Counted from the stretch's first letter, positions 42,596 to 55,883 are shown. The stretch is 64,000 bases of DNA from Pseudonocardia sulfidoxydans NBRC 16205 (GCF_007989085.1 NZ_BJVJ01000027.1:1-64000), one strand, 5' to 3'. Program-made: numbers and translations. The notes: a model not told the origin generated them from the letters alone.

Positions 42596-42982
42596 GTGTC
42601 GGCTGGTCAGATCGCCGCGCTGATCGCCGCCGGCGCGTTCGTCGTGCTGGTCCTGCTGGTGGCGGTGCCGCTGCTCAAACTGGGCCGCACGCTCGACGAG
42701 GCCACCGTCGCGATCCGCAAGGCCCACGAGGGCAGCGCACCGCTGCTCTCCGACGCGCACACCACGCTGAACCAGGTCAACACCCAGCTCGAGCGCGTCG
42801 ACGGCATCACCGCGGGCGCCCGCACCGTCACCGCCAACGTGTCGGTCCTGTCGTCGCTGTTCACCGCGACCCTCGGCGGCCCCCTCGTGCGCGCCGCCGC
42901 GTTCTCCTACGGGGTCAACAAGGCGATCAAGGCCCGCCGCAGCGGCAAGGCCGCGGCCGGGACCCGGAAGGGCCGCAAGTGA
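42596..42982 (+). CDS. DUF948-family membrane protein
   Basis: 128 residues from GTG 42596 with AGGAGG 4 bases before. An N-terminal membrane helix (IAALIAAGAFVVLVLLVAVPLL) is followed by an amphipathic coiled-coil-like helix (residues 30-80: LGRTLDEATVAIRKAHEGSA) and a short hydrophobic segment, ending in a basic tail. Such proteins precede alaS in actinobacteria; no function is established. It overlaps the next gene by GTGA. Confidence 0.85.
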   Translation: MSAGQIAALIAAGAFVVLVLLVAVPLLKLGRTLDEATVAIRKAHEGSAPLLSDAHTTLNQVNTQLERVDGITAGARTVTANVSVLSSLFTATLGGPLVRAAAFSYGVNKAIKARRSGKAAAGTRKGRK

Positions 42983-43284
42983 AGCGCCTCTTCTGGCTGG
43001 GCGTCGGCGTCGCGGCGGGCGTGTACGGCAGCCGCCGCGCCACCCGCGCCGCGCAGAGCCTCACCCCGGCCGGGGTCGGGGCCAACCTGGCCGACGGGCT
43101 GCGCGAGCTCGGTGCCGGCCTGGGCGCGTTCGGCGCCGAGGTCCGCGCGGGCATGGAGTCGCGCGAACAGGAGCTGGCCGACATGGTCGAGCGCCGCACC
43201 GGACAGACCGTCCCCACGTTCGCCGACGCCGTCGCCGAGGACCCCGCGTCGCGCCCGCAGCGAGCGCGCCGGGCAAGACGCTGA
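42979..43284 (+). CDS. Small DUF6167-like membrane protein
   Basis: 101 residues from GTG 42979 (GTGA overlap). It starts [20 protein letters not shown], a short membrane helix, then a helical region ([20 protein letters not shown]) and an acidic-to-basic C-terminus. It always sits between the DUF948 gene and alaS in related actinobacteria, so is probably translated with both. Function unknown. Confidence 0.78.
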   Translation: MKRLFWLGVGVAAGVYGSRRATRAAQSLTPAGVGANLADGLRELGAGLGAFGAEVRAGMESREQELADMVERRTGQTVPTFADAVAEDPASRPQRARRARR

Positions 43285-43351
43285 CCCGTCCCGGGCGTCG
43301 CGTCCTGCCCGACCACGGCCCACCGACCGCACCACGCAGAGAGCTGTTCCC

Positions 43352-46015
43352 GTGCAGACCCATGAGATCGCCCGCCGCTTCACCGACCACTTCACCGGCG
43401 CGGGCCACACCCGCGTCGCCAGCGCGTCGCTGATCCTCGACGACCCGACCCTGCTGTTCGTCAACGCCGGCATGGTCCAGTTCAAGCCGTACTTCCTGGG
43501 CGACGCGCCGGCCCCCTACCCGCGGGCCACATCGATCCAGAAGTGCGTGCGCACCGGCGACATCGACGAGGTGGGCCGCACCACGCGGCACAACACCTTC
43601 TTCCAGATGGCCGGCAACTTCTCCTTCGGCGACTACTTCAAGGAAGGCGCCATCGAGCACGCGTGGCGCCTCATCACCTCGCCGACGTCCGACGGCGGCT
43701 ACGGGTTCGACCCCGACCGCATCTGGGTCACCGTCTACCTCGACGACGACGAGGCCGTCCGGCTGTGGCAGCAGATCGCCGGCATCCCCACGGAGCGCAT
43801 CCAGCGCCGCGGCATGGCCGACAACTACTGGTCGATGGGCGTCCCCGGCCCCTGCGGACCCTGCTCGGAGATCTACTACGACCGCGGGCCGGAGTTCGGC
43901 CGCGACGGCGGCCCGGTCGTCGACGAGGACCGCTACCTGGAGATCTGGAACCTGGTCTTCATGGAGAAGGAGCGGGCCGCCGGGGGGACGAAGGACGACT
44001 TCCCGATCATCGGTGAGCTGCCCGCCAAGAACATCGACACCGGCATGGGCGTCGAGCGCGTCGCCTACCTGCTGCAGGGCGTCGACAACGTGTACGAGAC
44101 CGACCTGGTCCGGCCCGTCATCGCCCGCGCCGAGGAGTTCTCCGGCCGCCGCTACGGTGCCTCGCACTCCGACGACGTGCGCTTCCGCGTCATCGCCGAC
44201 CACGCCCGCTCCGGCGTCATGATCATCGGCGACGGCGTCACCCCGTCCAACGACGGTCGCGGCTACGTGCTGCGCCGGCTGCTGCGCCGCATCGTGCGCT
44301 CGTCGCGGCTGCTGGGTGTGCAGGAGCCGGTCCTCGGCTCGTTCGCCGAGGTGGTGCGCGACGTCATGGCCCCCTCCTACCCGGAGCTCGTCACCGACTT
44401 CGAGCGCATCTCCGCGGTCGTGCGCGCCGAGGAGGAGGCGTTCCTGCAGACGCTGACCGCCGGCTCGCGCATCTTCGACACCGCCGTCGCCGACACCCGC
44501 AAGGCGGGCGGCACCACGCTGGCCGGCGACCAGGCGTTCGCGCTGCACGACACCTACGGCTTCCCGATCGACCTGACGCTGGAGATGGCCGCCGAGGCCG
44601 GGCTGTCGGTCGACCAGGACCGGTTCGCCACGCTGATGGCCGAGCAGCGCACCCGCGCCAAGGCCGACGCGAAGGCGCGCAAGACCGGCCACCACGACGG
44701 GTCGGTCTACCGCCCGCTGCTCGACGCCCACGGCACCACCACGTTCCTCGGCTACACCGACCTCACCGCCGAGGGCACCGTCGTCGGCCTCGTCGCCGAC
44801 GGGGTGGCCGTGCCCGCCGCGTCGGAGGGACAGCAGGTCGAGGTCGTGCTCGACCGCACCCCGTTCTACGCCGAGTCCGGTGGTCAGCAGGCCGACCACG
44901 GCGTGCTGCGCGCCGGGTCCGCGATTGTCCGCGTCGACGACGTGCAGTCCCCGGTCGCGGGCCTGCGCGTGCACCGCGGCACCGTCGAGGCCGGCACCAT
45001 CGCCGTCGACGACGCCGTCGTCGCCGAGATCGACGTCGCCCGCCGCGCCTCGATCTCGCGCGCCCACACCGCCACCCACCTCGTGCACGCGGGTGTCCGC
45101 GGCGCGCTGGGCGCCGCCGCCGCGCAGGCCGGGTCGCTCAACGCTCCCGGCCGGCTGCGGTTCGACTTCACCTCCCCGACCGGTGCCGTGCCCGCCGCGG
45201 CGCTCGCCGAGATCGAGGAGGAGGTCAACACGGTCCTGCAGCAGAACCGCGAGATCGAGACGTACGAGACCTCCATGGACGAGGCCCGCACCCTCGGCGC
45301 GATGATGCTGTTCGGCGAGAAGTACGGCGACCGCGTCCGCGTCGTCGACATGGGCGACTACTCCCGCGAGCTCTGCGGTGGCACCCACGTCGGGCGCACC
45401 GGCGAGATCGGCATCGTCAAGGTCCTCTCCGAAGCCTCCATCGGCTCGGGTGTGCGCCGCGTCGAGGCGCTCGTCGGCAACGACGCGTTGCGCCAGGTCT
45501 CCACCGAGCACCTGCTGCTGTCCCAGATCTCCGACCAGCTCAAGGCCCGCCCCGACGAGCTGCCCGACCGCATCGCCGCGCTCGTCGAGCGGCTGCGCAC
45601 CGCCGAGCGCGACCTCGAGAAGCACCGCGCCGACGCCGCGCTCGGTGCCGCCGGTGCGCTCGCCGACGGCGCCGAGGACGTCGGCGGCATCGCCCTCGTC
45701 GCGGTCGCCGCGCCGGCCGGGGTCAGCGGCAACGACCTGCGCGCCCTGGCCTCCGACGTCCGTGCCCGCCTCGGCGAGCGCCCCGGCGTCGTCGCCCTCT
45801 TCGGCGCCGACGACGACAAGGTGTCGTTCGTCGTGGCCACCACCGCGGCCGCACGCGACCGCGGCCTCGCCGCCGGGAAGCTCATCCCGTCGTTCGCCGC
45901 GGCCGTCGGCGGCCGCGGCGGCGGCAAGCCCGACCTCGCGCAGGGCGGCGGGCAGAACCCCGCCGGCGTCCCCGACGCGATCGCCGCGCTGCGCGCCGCA
46001 CTCGCGAACGCGTGA
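43352..46015 (+). CDS. alaS: Alanine-tRNA ligase
   Basis: 887 residues from GTG 43352 ([20 protein letters not shown]). The catalytic core has [30 protein letters not shown] and [20 protein letters not shown]. The editing domain has the zinc motif HTATH (572-576) and the distal [12 protein letters not shown]. The C-terminal oligomerisation/C-Ala domain ends with [18 protein letters not shown]. Complete and of typical length; editing is expected to be active. Overlaps ruvX by GTGA. Confidence 0.97.
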   Translation: MQTHEIARRFTDHFTGAGHTRVASASLILDDPTLLFVNAGMVQFKPYFLGDAPAPYPRATSIQKCVRTGDIDEVGRTTRHNTFFQMAGNFSFGDYFKEGAIEHAWRLITSPTSDGGYGFDPDRIWVTVYLDDDEAVRLWQQIAGIPTERIQRRGMADNYWSMGVPGPCGPCSEIYYDRGPEFGRDGGPVVDEDRYLEIWNLVFMEKERAAGGTKDDFPIIGELPAKNIDTGMGVERVAYLLQGVDNVYETDLVRPVIARAEEFSGRRYGASHSDDVRFRVIADHARSGVMIIGDGVTPSNDGRGYVLRRLLRRIVRSSRLLGVQEPVLGSFAEVVRDVMAPSYPELVTDFERISAVVRAEEEAFLQTLTAGSRIFDTAVADTRKAGGTTLAGDQAFALHDTYGFPIDLTLEMAAEAGLSVDQDRFATLMAEQRTRAKADAKARKTGHHDGSVYRPLLDAHGTTTFLGYTDLTAEGTVVGLVADGVAVPAASEGQQVEVVLDRTPFYAESGGQQADHGVLRAGSAIVRVDDVQSPVAGLRVHRGTVEAGTIAVDDAVVAEIDVARRASISRAHTATHLVHAGVRGALGAAAAQAGSLNAPGRLRFDFTSPTGAVPAAALAEIEEEVNTVLQQNREIETYETSMDEARTLGAMMLFGEKYGDRVRVVDMGDYSRELCGGTHVGRTGEIGIVKVLSEASIGSGVRRVEALVGNDALRQVSTEHLLLSQISDQLKARPDELPDRIAALVERLRTAERDLEKHRADAALGAAGALADGAEDVGGIALVAVAAPAGVSGNDLRALASDVRARLGERPGVVALFGADDDKVSFVVATTAAARDRGLAAGKLIPSFAAAVGGRGGGKPDLAQGGGQNPAGVPDAIAALRAALANA

Positions 46016-46467
46016 CCGCAGCCGCTCCCGGGCGGGGCCGACGCCTCGGTGTCGACGTCGGCGCCGTCCGGGTCGGGGTGGCGCTGTCCGACCCCGACTG
46101 CATGATCGCGACGCCGCTGGTCACCGTCGCCCGAGACCTCCGGGAGCCCGGCGACCGCGGCGGCTCCGACCTGCGCGAGATCGCCGCACTCGTCGCGGAG
46201 CACGAGGTCGTCCAGGTCGTCGTCGGGCTGCCCCGCACCCTCGCCGGTGCCGAAGGCCCTGCGGCGCAGGCGGCGCGCGCGTTCGCCGAGGACCTCTCGT
46301 CGGTGCTGGAGGTGCCGGTCGAGTTCTCCGACGAGCGGCTCACGACGGTCGTCGCCACCCGGCAGCTGCGCGAGCGCGGCGTCAAGGGCAAGCGGCAGCG
46401 CGCCGTCGTCGACCAGGCCGCCGCCGTCGCGATCCTGCAGGGGTGGCTCGACGCCCGGAGCCGGTGA
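46012..46467 (+). CDS. ruvX: YqgF/RuvX pre-16S rRNA nuclease
   Basis: 151 residues from GTG 46012 (GTGA overlap with alaS). RNase-H-like fold: [17 protein letters not shown] with the first catalytic Asp, [31 protein letters not shown] and [14 protein letters not shown] with the last Asp. It processes the 5' end of 16S rRNA in bacteria and is essential in E. coli. Its stop codon is inside a short tandem repeat. Confidence 0.93.
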   Translation: MTAAAPGRGRRLGVDVGAVRVGVALSDPDCMIATPLVTVARDLREPGDRGGSDLREIAALVAEHEVVQVVVGLPRTLAGAEGPAAQAARAFAEDLSSVLEVPVEFSDERLTTVVATRQLRERGVKGKRQRAVVDQAAAVAILQGWLDARSR

Positions 46468-46537
46468 GCCGCTCGCAGCCGGTGAGCCGCCGCAGCCGGT
46501 GAGACGCTGCCGCCGGTGAGCCGCCGGCAGCCGGTGA
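46459..46537. repeat. Five-copy AGCCGGTGA repeat at the ruvX stop
   Basis: AGCCGGTGA (or CGCCGGTGA) occurs at 46459, 46477, 46494, 46511 and 46529, spaced 17-18 bases. The first copy supplies the last codons Ser-Arg and the TGA of ruvX (46465-46467). The remaining copies run into the 205-base gap before mltG. Confidence 0.85.
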
Positions 46538-46672
46538 ACGGGGCCGGATCGCCGGGTTCGTGCCGGATGTCGCGGCGAGCCGGGAGGCGACCGCGTCCGG
46601 CACACAGGTGCCGTCGGTATTGTCGGGCCTCGTGACCACGCCTGTCCGCTCCCGCCGCTGCGGTCGTACCCG

Positions 46673-48529
46673 GTGACCGGCGGGATGGACGGCCACGACG
46701 ACGCCCGCCCGCCCCGCCGGGTGCCGGGGCGGGGCGAGCGTGATCAGTGGCGCGACGACACGGGATGGGCGCCGCCCCCCGGGCCGCGCCGTGTCGGCCC
46801 CCGTGGCGACGACCGGCGCACCCCAGGCCAGGGCGAGCCCCACCGGCCGGCCCGCTCCGGGGACCCCGACCAGGGCCGTCGTGGTGCGGTCCCGCCGCCG
46901 GGCCGTCGCAGGCGCCCCGAGAACGAGACCGAGCAGCGCACCGACCGGGTCCCGGCCGTCCGCCGCAACCGTCCCGACGACCCGTCCGCCCCCCGCACCG
47001 GTGGGCGCCGCCGCGCCGCGGACGCGCCGCGCGATCCGGGCCGACCCCGGCGGGCCCCCGAGCCGGTCCCGCCGCCCGACGCCGTCGCCGAGACCGTCCG
47101 CGCGCGCCATGTCCGTCCCCGCCGCTCGTCCGACGACACCACGTTGCAGGCCGCCGCGACCGGCCACGACGACCCCTACGACAGCTACGACGCGCCGGTC
47201 CGGTCCTCGCGCAGCTCCGACTCCCGCGCCGACTCCCGCGCCGACTCCGGCACCGGCCCCCGCACCGACGGGACCCGCCGCGTCGCAGCCGCCGCCTCCG
47301 CGACCAGCGCGTCCTCGTCGACCACCTCTTCCCCCTCCGACGACGACGCCCGGGTCGGGCCCCGCCGCACCGCCGGCACGTCCGCGCGGACCGCCCGCCG
47401 GGAGGCCGTCACCCGCAGACGCCGCCGCATCGGGGTCCTCGTCCTCGCCGCCGTCGTGCTCCTCGGCGTCGTCGGCGGCGGCGCCTACGTCGTCGGCTCC
47501 TCGTTCTTCGACAAGGACTACGACGGCACCGGCACCGGCGACGTCATCGTCCAGGTCGTCTCCGGCGACTCGACCAGCCAGATCGGGCAGATGCTCACCC
47601 GTCGCGGCGTCGTCGCCAGCTCCGGCGCGTTCACCGGTGCCGCCGCCGACGACGCCCGGATCCTCGCGATCCAGCCCGGCTACTACCAGATGAGCGGACA
47701 GATGTCGGCCGAGTCGGCCGTCGCCCGCCTCGTCGACCCCGCCGCCCGCGTCGGCCGCCTCGAGGTCCGCGGGGGCACCCAGCTCGACGACACCCGCTCA
47801 CCCGACGGCGCCACCGCCCCCGGCGTGATCAGCCTCATCTCGCAGGCCAGCTGCGGGCAGATCGACGGGCAGCGCCGGTGCGTCAGCGTCGACGACCTGC
47901 GCTCCACCATGGAGCAGACCGACCCCGGCGAGCTCGGCGCCCCCACCTGGGCGCTCGAGGACATCCGCAAGGCCGAGCCGGCGCGCCGCTTCGAGGGCCT
48001 GGTCTCGCCGGGCATCTACGACATCGCCCCCGGCACCGCCGCCCCCGACGTGTGGCGCGAGCTGCTCGCCGCGTCAGTCCCGCGCCTGGAGGCCGCCGGC
48101 ATCGGCGACGCGGCCGCCCGCAGCGGCGTCACCCCCTACCAGGCGCTGATCATCTCCTCGCTCGTCGAGAAGGAAGGCATCACGCCGGACATGCCGAGGG
48201 TGGCGCGCGTCGTCTACAACCGGCTCGCCGCGGGCCAGCGCCTCGAGCTCGACTCGATGGTCAACTACCCGCTCGACGTGCAGGCCCTGCGCACCACCGC
48301 GGAGGCCCGCGCCCGCGTCGGCCCCTACAACTCCTACGCGGTCGCCGGCCTGCCCCCGACCCCGATCGCGGCCGCCGGCAAGGCGGCCATGACAGCGGCG
48401 CTCGGACCCGAGCCCGGGCCGTGGCTGTTCTTCGTGCGCTGCAAGCCCGACGGGACCTCCTGCTTCGGCACGACGCTCGCCGAGCACCAGGCCAACATCC
48501 GGCAGGCGATCGCCGACGGTGCGATCTGA
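46673..48529 (+). CDS. mltG: Endolytic murein transglycosylase MltG
   Basis: 618 residues from GTG 46673 (ATG 46685 also possible). Residues 1-250 are disordered, Arg/Pro/Asp/Ser-rich and cytoplasmic. One membrane helix follows (about 252-276, IGVLVLAAVVLLGVVGGGAY), then a LysM-like segment (VQVVSGDSTSQIGQMLTRRG) and the YceG catalytic domain with SSLVEKEGITPDMPRVARVV, Glu499 at the position of the E. coli catalytic Glu, and SYAVAGLPPTPIAAAGKAAM. It cuts nascent glycan strands near the membrane. The long cytoplasmic tail is typical of actinobacterial MltG. Confidence 0.94.
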   Translation: MTGGMDGHDDARPPRRVPGRGERDQWRDDTGWAPPPGPRRVGPRGDDRRTPGQGEPHRPARSGDPDQGRRGAVPPPGRRRRPENETEQRTDRVPAVRRNRPDDPSAPRTGGRRRAADAPRDPGRPRRAPEPVPPPDAVAETVRARHVRPRRSSDDTTLQAAATGHDDPYDSYDAPVRSSRSSDSRADSRADSGTGPRTDGTRRVAAAASATSASSSTTSSPSDDDARVGPRRTAGTSARTARREAVTRRRRRIGVLVLAAVVLLGVVGGGAYVVGSSFFDKDYDGTGTGDVIVQVVSGDSTSQIGQMLTRRGVVASSGAFTGAAADDARILAIQPGYYQMSGQMSAESAVARLVDPAARVGRLEVRGGTQLDDTRSPDGATAPGVISLISQASCGQIDGQRRCVSVDDLRSTMEQTDPGELGAPTWALEDIRKAEPARRFEGLVSPGIYDIAPGTAAPDVWRELLAASVPRLEAAGIGDAAARSGVTPYQALIISSLVEKEGITPDMPRVARVVYNRLAAGQRLELDSMVNYPLDVQALRTTAEARARVGPYNSYAVAGLPPTPIAAAGKAAMTAALGPEPGPWLFFVRCKPDGTSCFGTTLAEHQANIRQAIADGAI

Positions 48530-48530
48530 C

Positions 48531-49445
48531 GTGACCGATGCACCGGGCACGCCCGGCGGCGCGTCGCTCGTCGTGCGGGCCGAGGTCGACCACGGCCTCG
48601 CCGAGCTCGTGTCCGACCCCGACCGGCCCTCGTCGTGGACGTTGCTCGTCGACGGCACCGCCCAGTCCCACGTCGACCTCGACGACCCGACGCACCTGGA
48701 GTTCGAGTACGTCCGGCGCCTCGGGCACGTCGTCGACGCCCTCGCCCCGCCCGGCGCCCCGCTGCGGGTCGCCCACCTCGGCGGCGGCGCGTGGACCCTG
48801 GCCCGCTACGTCGCCGCCACCCGGCCCGGGTCGCCGCAGACCGTCGTCGAGCTCGACGGGGCGCTCGCCGACCTCGTCCGGACCCGCCTCCCCGCCGACG
48901 ACGCGCTGCTCGACCTGCGTATCGGCGACGCCCGCGCCGAGACCCTCGCCCTGGCGGCCGGGGCCGCCGACCTCGTCGTCGTCGACGTGTTCGCCGGCGC
49001 CCGTATCCCCGCGCACCTGACGTCGGTCGAGTTCGCGACGCTCGTCGACCGCGCGCTGGCCCCCGGCGGGGTGCTCGCCGTGAACCTCGCCGACGGCGGT
49101 CCGCTCGGGTTCGTCCGTGGCCAGGTCGCCACCGTCGCCGCGGTGTTCGGCCACCGCGGGGTCGTCGCCGCGTCCGACGTCTGGCACGGCCGCCGCTTCG
49201 GCAACCTGGTGCTGCTCGCCTCGCACACCGAGCTGCCGCTCGCCGAGCTGGCCCGCGCCTGCGCGGGCGACCCGTTCCCGTCGTCGGTGCGCCACGGCGC
49301 GGAGCTGCGGCGGTTCACCCGGACCGCGGCCGTCGTCACCGACCGGACGGCGACCCCGTCACCCGTACCGCCCGCAGGGTTCTTCGGCCGCCCCGCCGAG
49401 GACCAGGGCCCGGAAGGCTCCGCTCGCATGCCGCCCCAGCCGTAG
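48531..49445 (+). CDS. Spermidine-synthase-like SAM-binding protein
   Basis: 304 residues from GTG 48531, one base after mltG. The Rossmann part has VAHLGGGAWTLARYVAATRP, TVVELDGALADLVR and VVVDVFAGARIPAHLTSVEF, matching the spermidine synthase/SpeE-like family that lacks a full aminopropyl-transfer loop (the usual YDxIxxDxxDP becomes ADLVVVDVFAGA). It is most likely a methyltransferase-like protein of unknown substrate. In many actinobacteria aroE follows mltG; here this gene takes that place. Confidence 0.82.
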   Translation: MTDAPGTPGGASLVVRAEVDHGLAELVSDPDRPSSWTLLVDGTAQSHVDLDDPTHLEFEYVRRLGHVVDALAPPGAPLRVAHLGGGAWTLARYVAATRPGSPQTVVELDGALADLVRTRLPADDALLDLRIGDARAETLALAAGAADLVVVDVFAGARIPAHLTSVEFATLVDRALAPGGVLAVNLADGGPLGFVRGQVATVAAVFGHRGVVAASDVWHGRRFGNLVLLASHTELPLAELARACAGDPFPSSVRHGAELRRFTRTAAVVTDRTATPSPVPPAGFFGRPAEDQGPEGSARMPPQP

Positions 49446-49847
49446 ACCCGGTCCAGCGGCAGCGTCAGCTACGCGGCGCTCCGCGACCATCGCGGACCGG
49501 TAGTCGTCCCAGTCAGGGTGCTCACCCTGCACGATCAGGGCGAGGAGTGCGTCGTCGTCGGCCACGCCCGGAACGCTGGCCCCGGCGGCCGGGTAGCACA
49601 CGGCACCGACGATTCCGGACGTGTCGCCGGGCGGGGTCGTCCCCGGCCGCGCGCAACCCGATGGTCGTCGCGGCGGGGGTCGGCCGGCGATGAGGTTGCG
49701 CGCCATGGTCCGCGCGCAACCTCACGGTCGTGCGGGCGCCGCTTCACAGCAGTGAGGTTGCGTGCGGTGTCCCGGGCGGTTGTCCACATGCCGCGGAACC
49801 GTCCACAGGCGACGCTGCTCGGGCCGCTGCGCGCGGGGAGAGCCTCG
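49446..49847. repeat. Intergenic region with TGAGGTTGCGCGC inverted and direct repeats
   Basis: TGAGGTTGCGCGC at 49691-49703 and its exact complement GCGCGCAACCTCA at 49712-49724 form a 13-bp hairpin; a direct copy TGAGGTTGCGTGC lies at 49753-49765, and a related GCGCGCAACC starts at 49649. The left part also carries a minus-strand reading frame (49359-49706, 115 codons, with EHPDWDDYRSAMVAERR) that overlaps the gene before it and has no recognised family; it may be a decayed gene. No other gene is seen. Confidence 0.6.
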
Positions 49848-50576
49848 ATGATCGACGGCATGAGGATCGACGGAATGGCGCTCGCCGGCGTGGCCGGGTT
49901 CTGTGCGGGGCCGTGGTTGCGCGCGGCGATCGTGCGGCACGCCGTGCCCGGGCCCGGAGCGCGCCGGTCCACGTGCCCACGGTGTGCGGCGCCCCTCGGC
50001 GGTTCTGCGGTCTCCGGCCGTAGCCGCTGCTGCGGGGTGCCCGTCGGCCTACCCGCGGCGTCGGTGGAGATCGTGGCCGCGCTCGCATGCGGCGTCGTCA
50101 CGGCCGCGCGGGACGGGCCGGCCGCGGTGCTCGGCTGCTGGGTCGTGCTGTGCGGCATCGTGCTGGTCGCCGTCGACGCCGCCGTGCACCGGCTCCCCGC
50201 GCCGCTGACCGCCGCGACCGCCGCCGGTGCGGGGGTGGCTCTGCTGCTCACCGCCGGCCACGATCCCGCCGCGGCGGGACGGGCCGTCGCCGCCGCGGGA
50301 GTGGCCGCCGGGGTCCTGCTGCTGCTCCGCGCCCTCACGCGGGGCGGGATCGGTGGCGGGGACTGCGCGCTCGCCCCCGGCCTCGGCGCCGCGGCCGGCC
50401 GGGACGGCTGGGCCCCGCTCGCCCTCGCCGGTGTCACGACGACGGTCCTGGGCGCGGTCCACGCCGTCGCCGCGGCCGTGCTCGTGGGCCGGGCACGCGG
50501 GGTGGAGGTGCCCTTCGGGCCCGCGATGGTCGGCGGCGCGCTCGCCGTCGTCACCGGTGCCGGGCCGCCCGGCTGA
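49848..50576 (+). CDS. Prepilin peptidase (A24), type IV leader peptidase-like
   Basis: 242 residues from ATG 49848, GGGGAG about 8 bases upstream. A cysteine pair (CPRCAAPL, then RCCGVPVG) resembles the zinc-binding loop of PilD-type enzymes, and about six hydrophobic helices follow. The two aspartyl catalytic sites are [15 protein letters not shown] and [15 protein letters not shown]. The N-terminal methyltransferase-like segment is reduced. It cleaves type IV prepilin-like leaders at the membrane, but no pilin gene is nearby. It precedes aroC, as in many relatives. Confidence 0.85.
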   Translation: MIDGMRIDGMALAGVAGFCAGPWLRAAIVRHAVPGPGARRSTCPRCAAPLGGSAVSGRSRCCGVPVGLPAASVEIVAALACGVVTAARDGPAAVLGCWVVLCGIVLVAVDAAVHRLPAPLTAATAAGAGVALLLTAGHDPAAAGRAVAAAGVAAGVLLLLRALTRGGIGGGDCALAPGLGAAAGRDGWAPLALAGVTTTVLGAVHAVAAAVLVGRARGVEVPFGPAMVGGALAVVTGAGPPG

Positions 50577-50640
50577 CCCCGGCGCACAGCAGGGACGACC
50601 GCGGCGTGAGTGCAGGTGGGCGGGTGAGAGGATGGTCGGC

Positions 50641-53590
<2,950 letters not shown>

Positions 53591-53594
53591 GGTC

Positions 53595-54683
53595 GTGCGG
53601 CCGTTCGGGGCGCGCCGCGACCGCCTCCGGGCGCTGCTGGGCGCGGCCGGTGTCGACGCGCTGCTGGTCACCGCGCTGGTCGACGTCCGCTACCTGACGG
53701 GCTTCACCGGCTCCAACGCGGCGCTGCTCGTCGCCGCCGACGGCGAGGCGCGCAGCCGGTTCTGCACCGACGGCCGGTATGTGACGCAGTCGGCCGAGGA
53801 GGTCCCCGACCTGGAGACGGTGGTCGACCGGGGCAGCGTCCTCGCGCTGGCGCGGCGGGCGCCGGGGCTGGGGATCACACGCCTCGGGTTCGAGTCCGAC
53901 GTCGTCACCGTCGACGGCCTCACCGCGGTCGACGCGGCCTCGGAGGGGGTGGAGCTCGTCCGCGCCCCGGGCCTGACGCCGGGGCTGCGCGCGGTGAAGG
54001 ACGACGTGGAGATCGCGGCGCTGCGCACGGCGTGCGCGGTGGCCGACGCCGCCCTGGCCGACCTGGTCGCCGCGGGCGGGATCGCGGCGGGCCGCACCGA
54101 ACGCGAGGTGGCGCTCGACCTGGAGAACCGGATGCGCGGCCACGGCGCGAGCGGCCCTGCGTTCGAGACGATCATGGCCGCGGGTGCGCACTCGGCGATC
54201 CCGCACCACAGCCCGACCGACGCCCCGTTGCGCCGCGGTGACCTCGTGAAGATCGACTTCGGGGCGATCGTCGACGGCTACCACTCGGACACGACGCGCA
54301 CGTTCGTCCTCGGCCCGGCCGCCGGCTGGCAGCGCGACCTGCACGACCTGGTCGCGCGGGCCCAGCGTGCGGGCTGCGCCGCCCTCGCCCCCGGCGCGGC
54401 CGTGGCCGCCGTCGACGCGGCGGCACGCGACGTCGTCGTCGCGGCGGGACAGGGGGAGCGGTTCGTCCACGGTCTCGGGCACGGCGTCGGTCTGGAGATC
54501 CACGAGGCGCCGTGGCTGTCGTCGGGCGGGGCGGGTGAGCTGGCCGCGGGCATGGTCGTGACGGTCGAGCCGGGCGTCTACCTGGAGGGCCGTGGTGGGG
54601 TCCGGATCGAGGACACCCTCGCCGTGCTCGACGGCGGCACCGAGCCGCTCACGCTCGCCCCGCACGAGCTCGTCGAGGTCTGA
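53595..54683 (+). CDS. pepQ: Xaa-Pro aminopeptidase (M24)
   Basis: 362 residues from GTG 53595. The N-terminal creatinase-like domain (RRDRLRALLGAAGVDALLVT, YLTGFTGSNAALLV) is followed by the pita-bread domain with all metal ligands: Asp in VKIDFGAIVDGYHSDTTRT, His in VHGLGHGVGLEIHEAP, Glu in TVEPGVYLEG and GVRIEDTLAV. It removes N-terminal residues before proline. The position between aroB and efp is the standard actinobacterial order. Confidence 0.94.
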   Translation: MRPFGARRDRLRALLGAAGVDALLVTALVDVRYLTGFTGSNAALLVAADGEARSRFCTDGRYVTQSAEEVPDLETVVDRGSVLALARRAPGLGITRLGFESDVVTVDGLTAVDAASEGVELVRAPGLTPGLRAVKDDVEIAALRTACAVADAALADLVAAGGIAAGRTEREVALDLENRMRGHGASGPAFETIMAAGAHSAIPHHSPTDAPLRRGDLVKIDFGAIVDGYHSDTTRTFVLGPAAGWQRDLHDLVARAQRAGCAALAPGAAVAAVDAAARDVVVAAGQGERFVHGLGHGVGLEIHEAPWLSSGGAGELAAGMVVTVEPGVYLEGRGGVRIEDTLAVLDGGTEPLTLAPHELVEV

Positions 54684-54884
54684 GCGGACCGGTCCGCGGA
54701 CCGGGGCGGGTCGCCGACCAGGGCCGTCGCGTCCGTACGCCCGGCGCGGCGCTATCCTGTTCCCCGGCATTCGCGGCGGCGTCGATCAGCGGTCCGCCCG
54801 GGGCCCGGTTCCGGCCGGGCCCGCCCTCCCGGCAGCGCAGTGTTTCCTCGCTCGCCCCGTTTCGACAGTAGGAGTCATCCGCAC

Positions 54885-55448
54885 GTGGCCACGACCAACG
54901 ACCTCAAGAACGGCTTGGTGCTCAACCTGGACGGCCAGCTGTGGTCGGTCACGGCGTTCCAGCACGTCAAGCCGGGCAAGGGCGGCGCGTTCGTCCGCAC
55001 GACGCTGAAGAACGTCATGACGGGCAAGGTCGTCGACAAGACGTTCAACGCCGGCACGAAGGTCGAGACCGCGACGGTCGACCGCCGCAACATGACCTAC
55101 CTGTACCGCGACGGCCAGGACTTCGTGTTCATGGACGGCGACACGTTCGAGCAGCTCAACATCCCGGCGTCGGCCGTCGGCGGCAACGCCGACTACCTGC
55201 TGGAGAACCAGGTCGCGCAGATCAGCCTGCACGACGACGTGCCGCTGTTCATCGAGCTGCCCACGTCGGTGGAGCTGGTCATCTCCCACACCGACCCGGG
55301 CCTGCAGGGCGACCGGTCCACCGGTGGCACGAAGCCGGCCACGCTGGAGACGGGCGCGGAGATCCAGGTCCCGCTGTTCGTGACCACGGGCGAGAAGGTC
55401 AAGGTCGACACCCGCGACGGCCGGTACCTCGGCCGCGTCAGTTCCTGA
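54885..55448 (+). CDS. efp: Elongation factor P
   Basis: 187 residues from GTG 54885 ([20 protein letters not shown]). GGAG lies about 11 bases upstream; the longer frame from 54840 is not needed. The loop KPGKGGAF has Lys32 at the tip, the residue used for rescue of polyproline stalls. Domains II and III follow, ending [18 protein letters not shown] -10-like element lies at 54753 in the 201-base upstream gap. Confidence 0.97.
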   Translation: MATTNDLKNGLVLNLDGQLWSVTAFQHVKPGKGGAFVRTTLKNVMTGKVVDKTFNAGTKVETATVDRRNMTYLYRDGQDFVFMDGDTFEQLNIPASAVGGNADYLLENQVAQISLHDDVPLFIELPTSVELVISHTDPGLQGDRSTGGTKPATLETGAEIQVPLFVTTGEKVKVDTRDGRYLGRVSS

Positions 55449-55449
55449 C

Positions 55450-55869
55450 GTGAGGGCCCGCACCAAGGCACGCAAACGCGCGCTGGACATCCTCTTCGAG
55501 TCCGAGGCGCGTGGCGACGACCCGTTGCAGGTGCTCGCCGACCGCCGGGAGACCGACGACGCGCCGCCCGTCTCGGACTACGCGGCGCTGCTGGTGCAGG
55601 GCGTGGTCGAGCACCGCGACCGGATCGACCAGCTGCTCGCGGAGCACGCGGAGGGCTGGACGGTCGCGCGAATGCCGGCGGTCGACCGCTCGTTGCTGCG
55701 GATCGGCGTGTTCGAGCTGCTGTGGGTCGACGAGATCGACGACCCGGTCGCGATCACCGAGGCCGTCGAGCTGGCGCGGACGTTGTCGACCGACGACTCG
55801 CCGCGGTTCCTCAACGGTGTCCTCGGCCGGATCGCCGACATCGCGGAGCAGCTGCGCGCCACGCGCTGA
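55450..55869 (+). CDS. nusB: Transcription antitermination factor NusB
   Basis: 139 residues from GTG 55450, one base after efp. It starts RARTKARKRALDILFESEAR, the basic box-A-binding end, then LLVQGVVEHRDRIDQLL and the conserved VDRSLLRIGVFELLW and FLNGVLGRIAD. NusB with NusE binds boxA of rRNA leaders and delays termination. A strong hairpin terminator follows. Confidence 0.96.
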   Translation: MRARTKARKRALDILFESEARGDDPLQVLADRRETDDAPPVSDYAALLVQGVVEHRDRIDQLLAEHAEGWTVARMPAVDRSLLRIGVFELLWVDEIDDPVAITEAVELARTLSTDDSPRFLNGVLGRIADIAEQLRATR

Positions 55870-55883
55870 CACGCACTCTCCAC

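Noticed and set aside
43061-45625. 854-codon open frame antisense to alaS
   Set aside because: Shadow of alaS in a high-GC genome; no recognisable family.
49359-49706. 115-codon minus-strand frame after the spermidine-synthase-like gene
   Set aside because: It overlaps that gene, has no known domain and weak coding features; kept only as a possible decayed gene.
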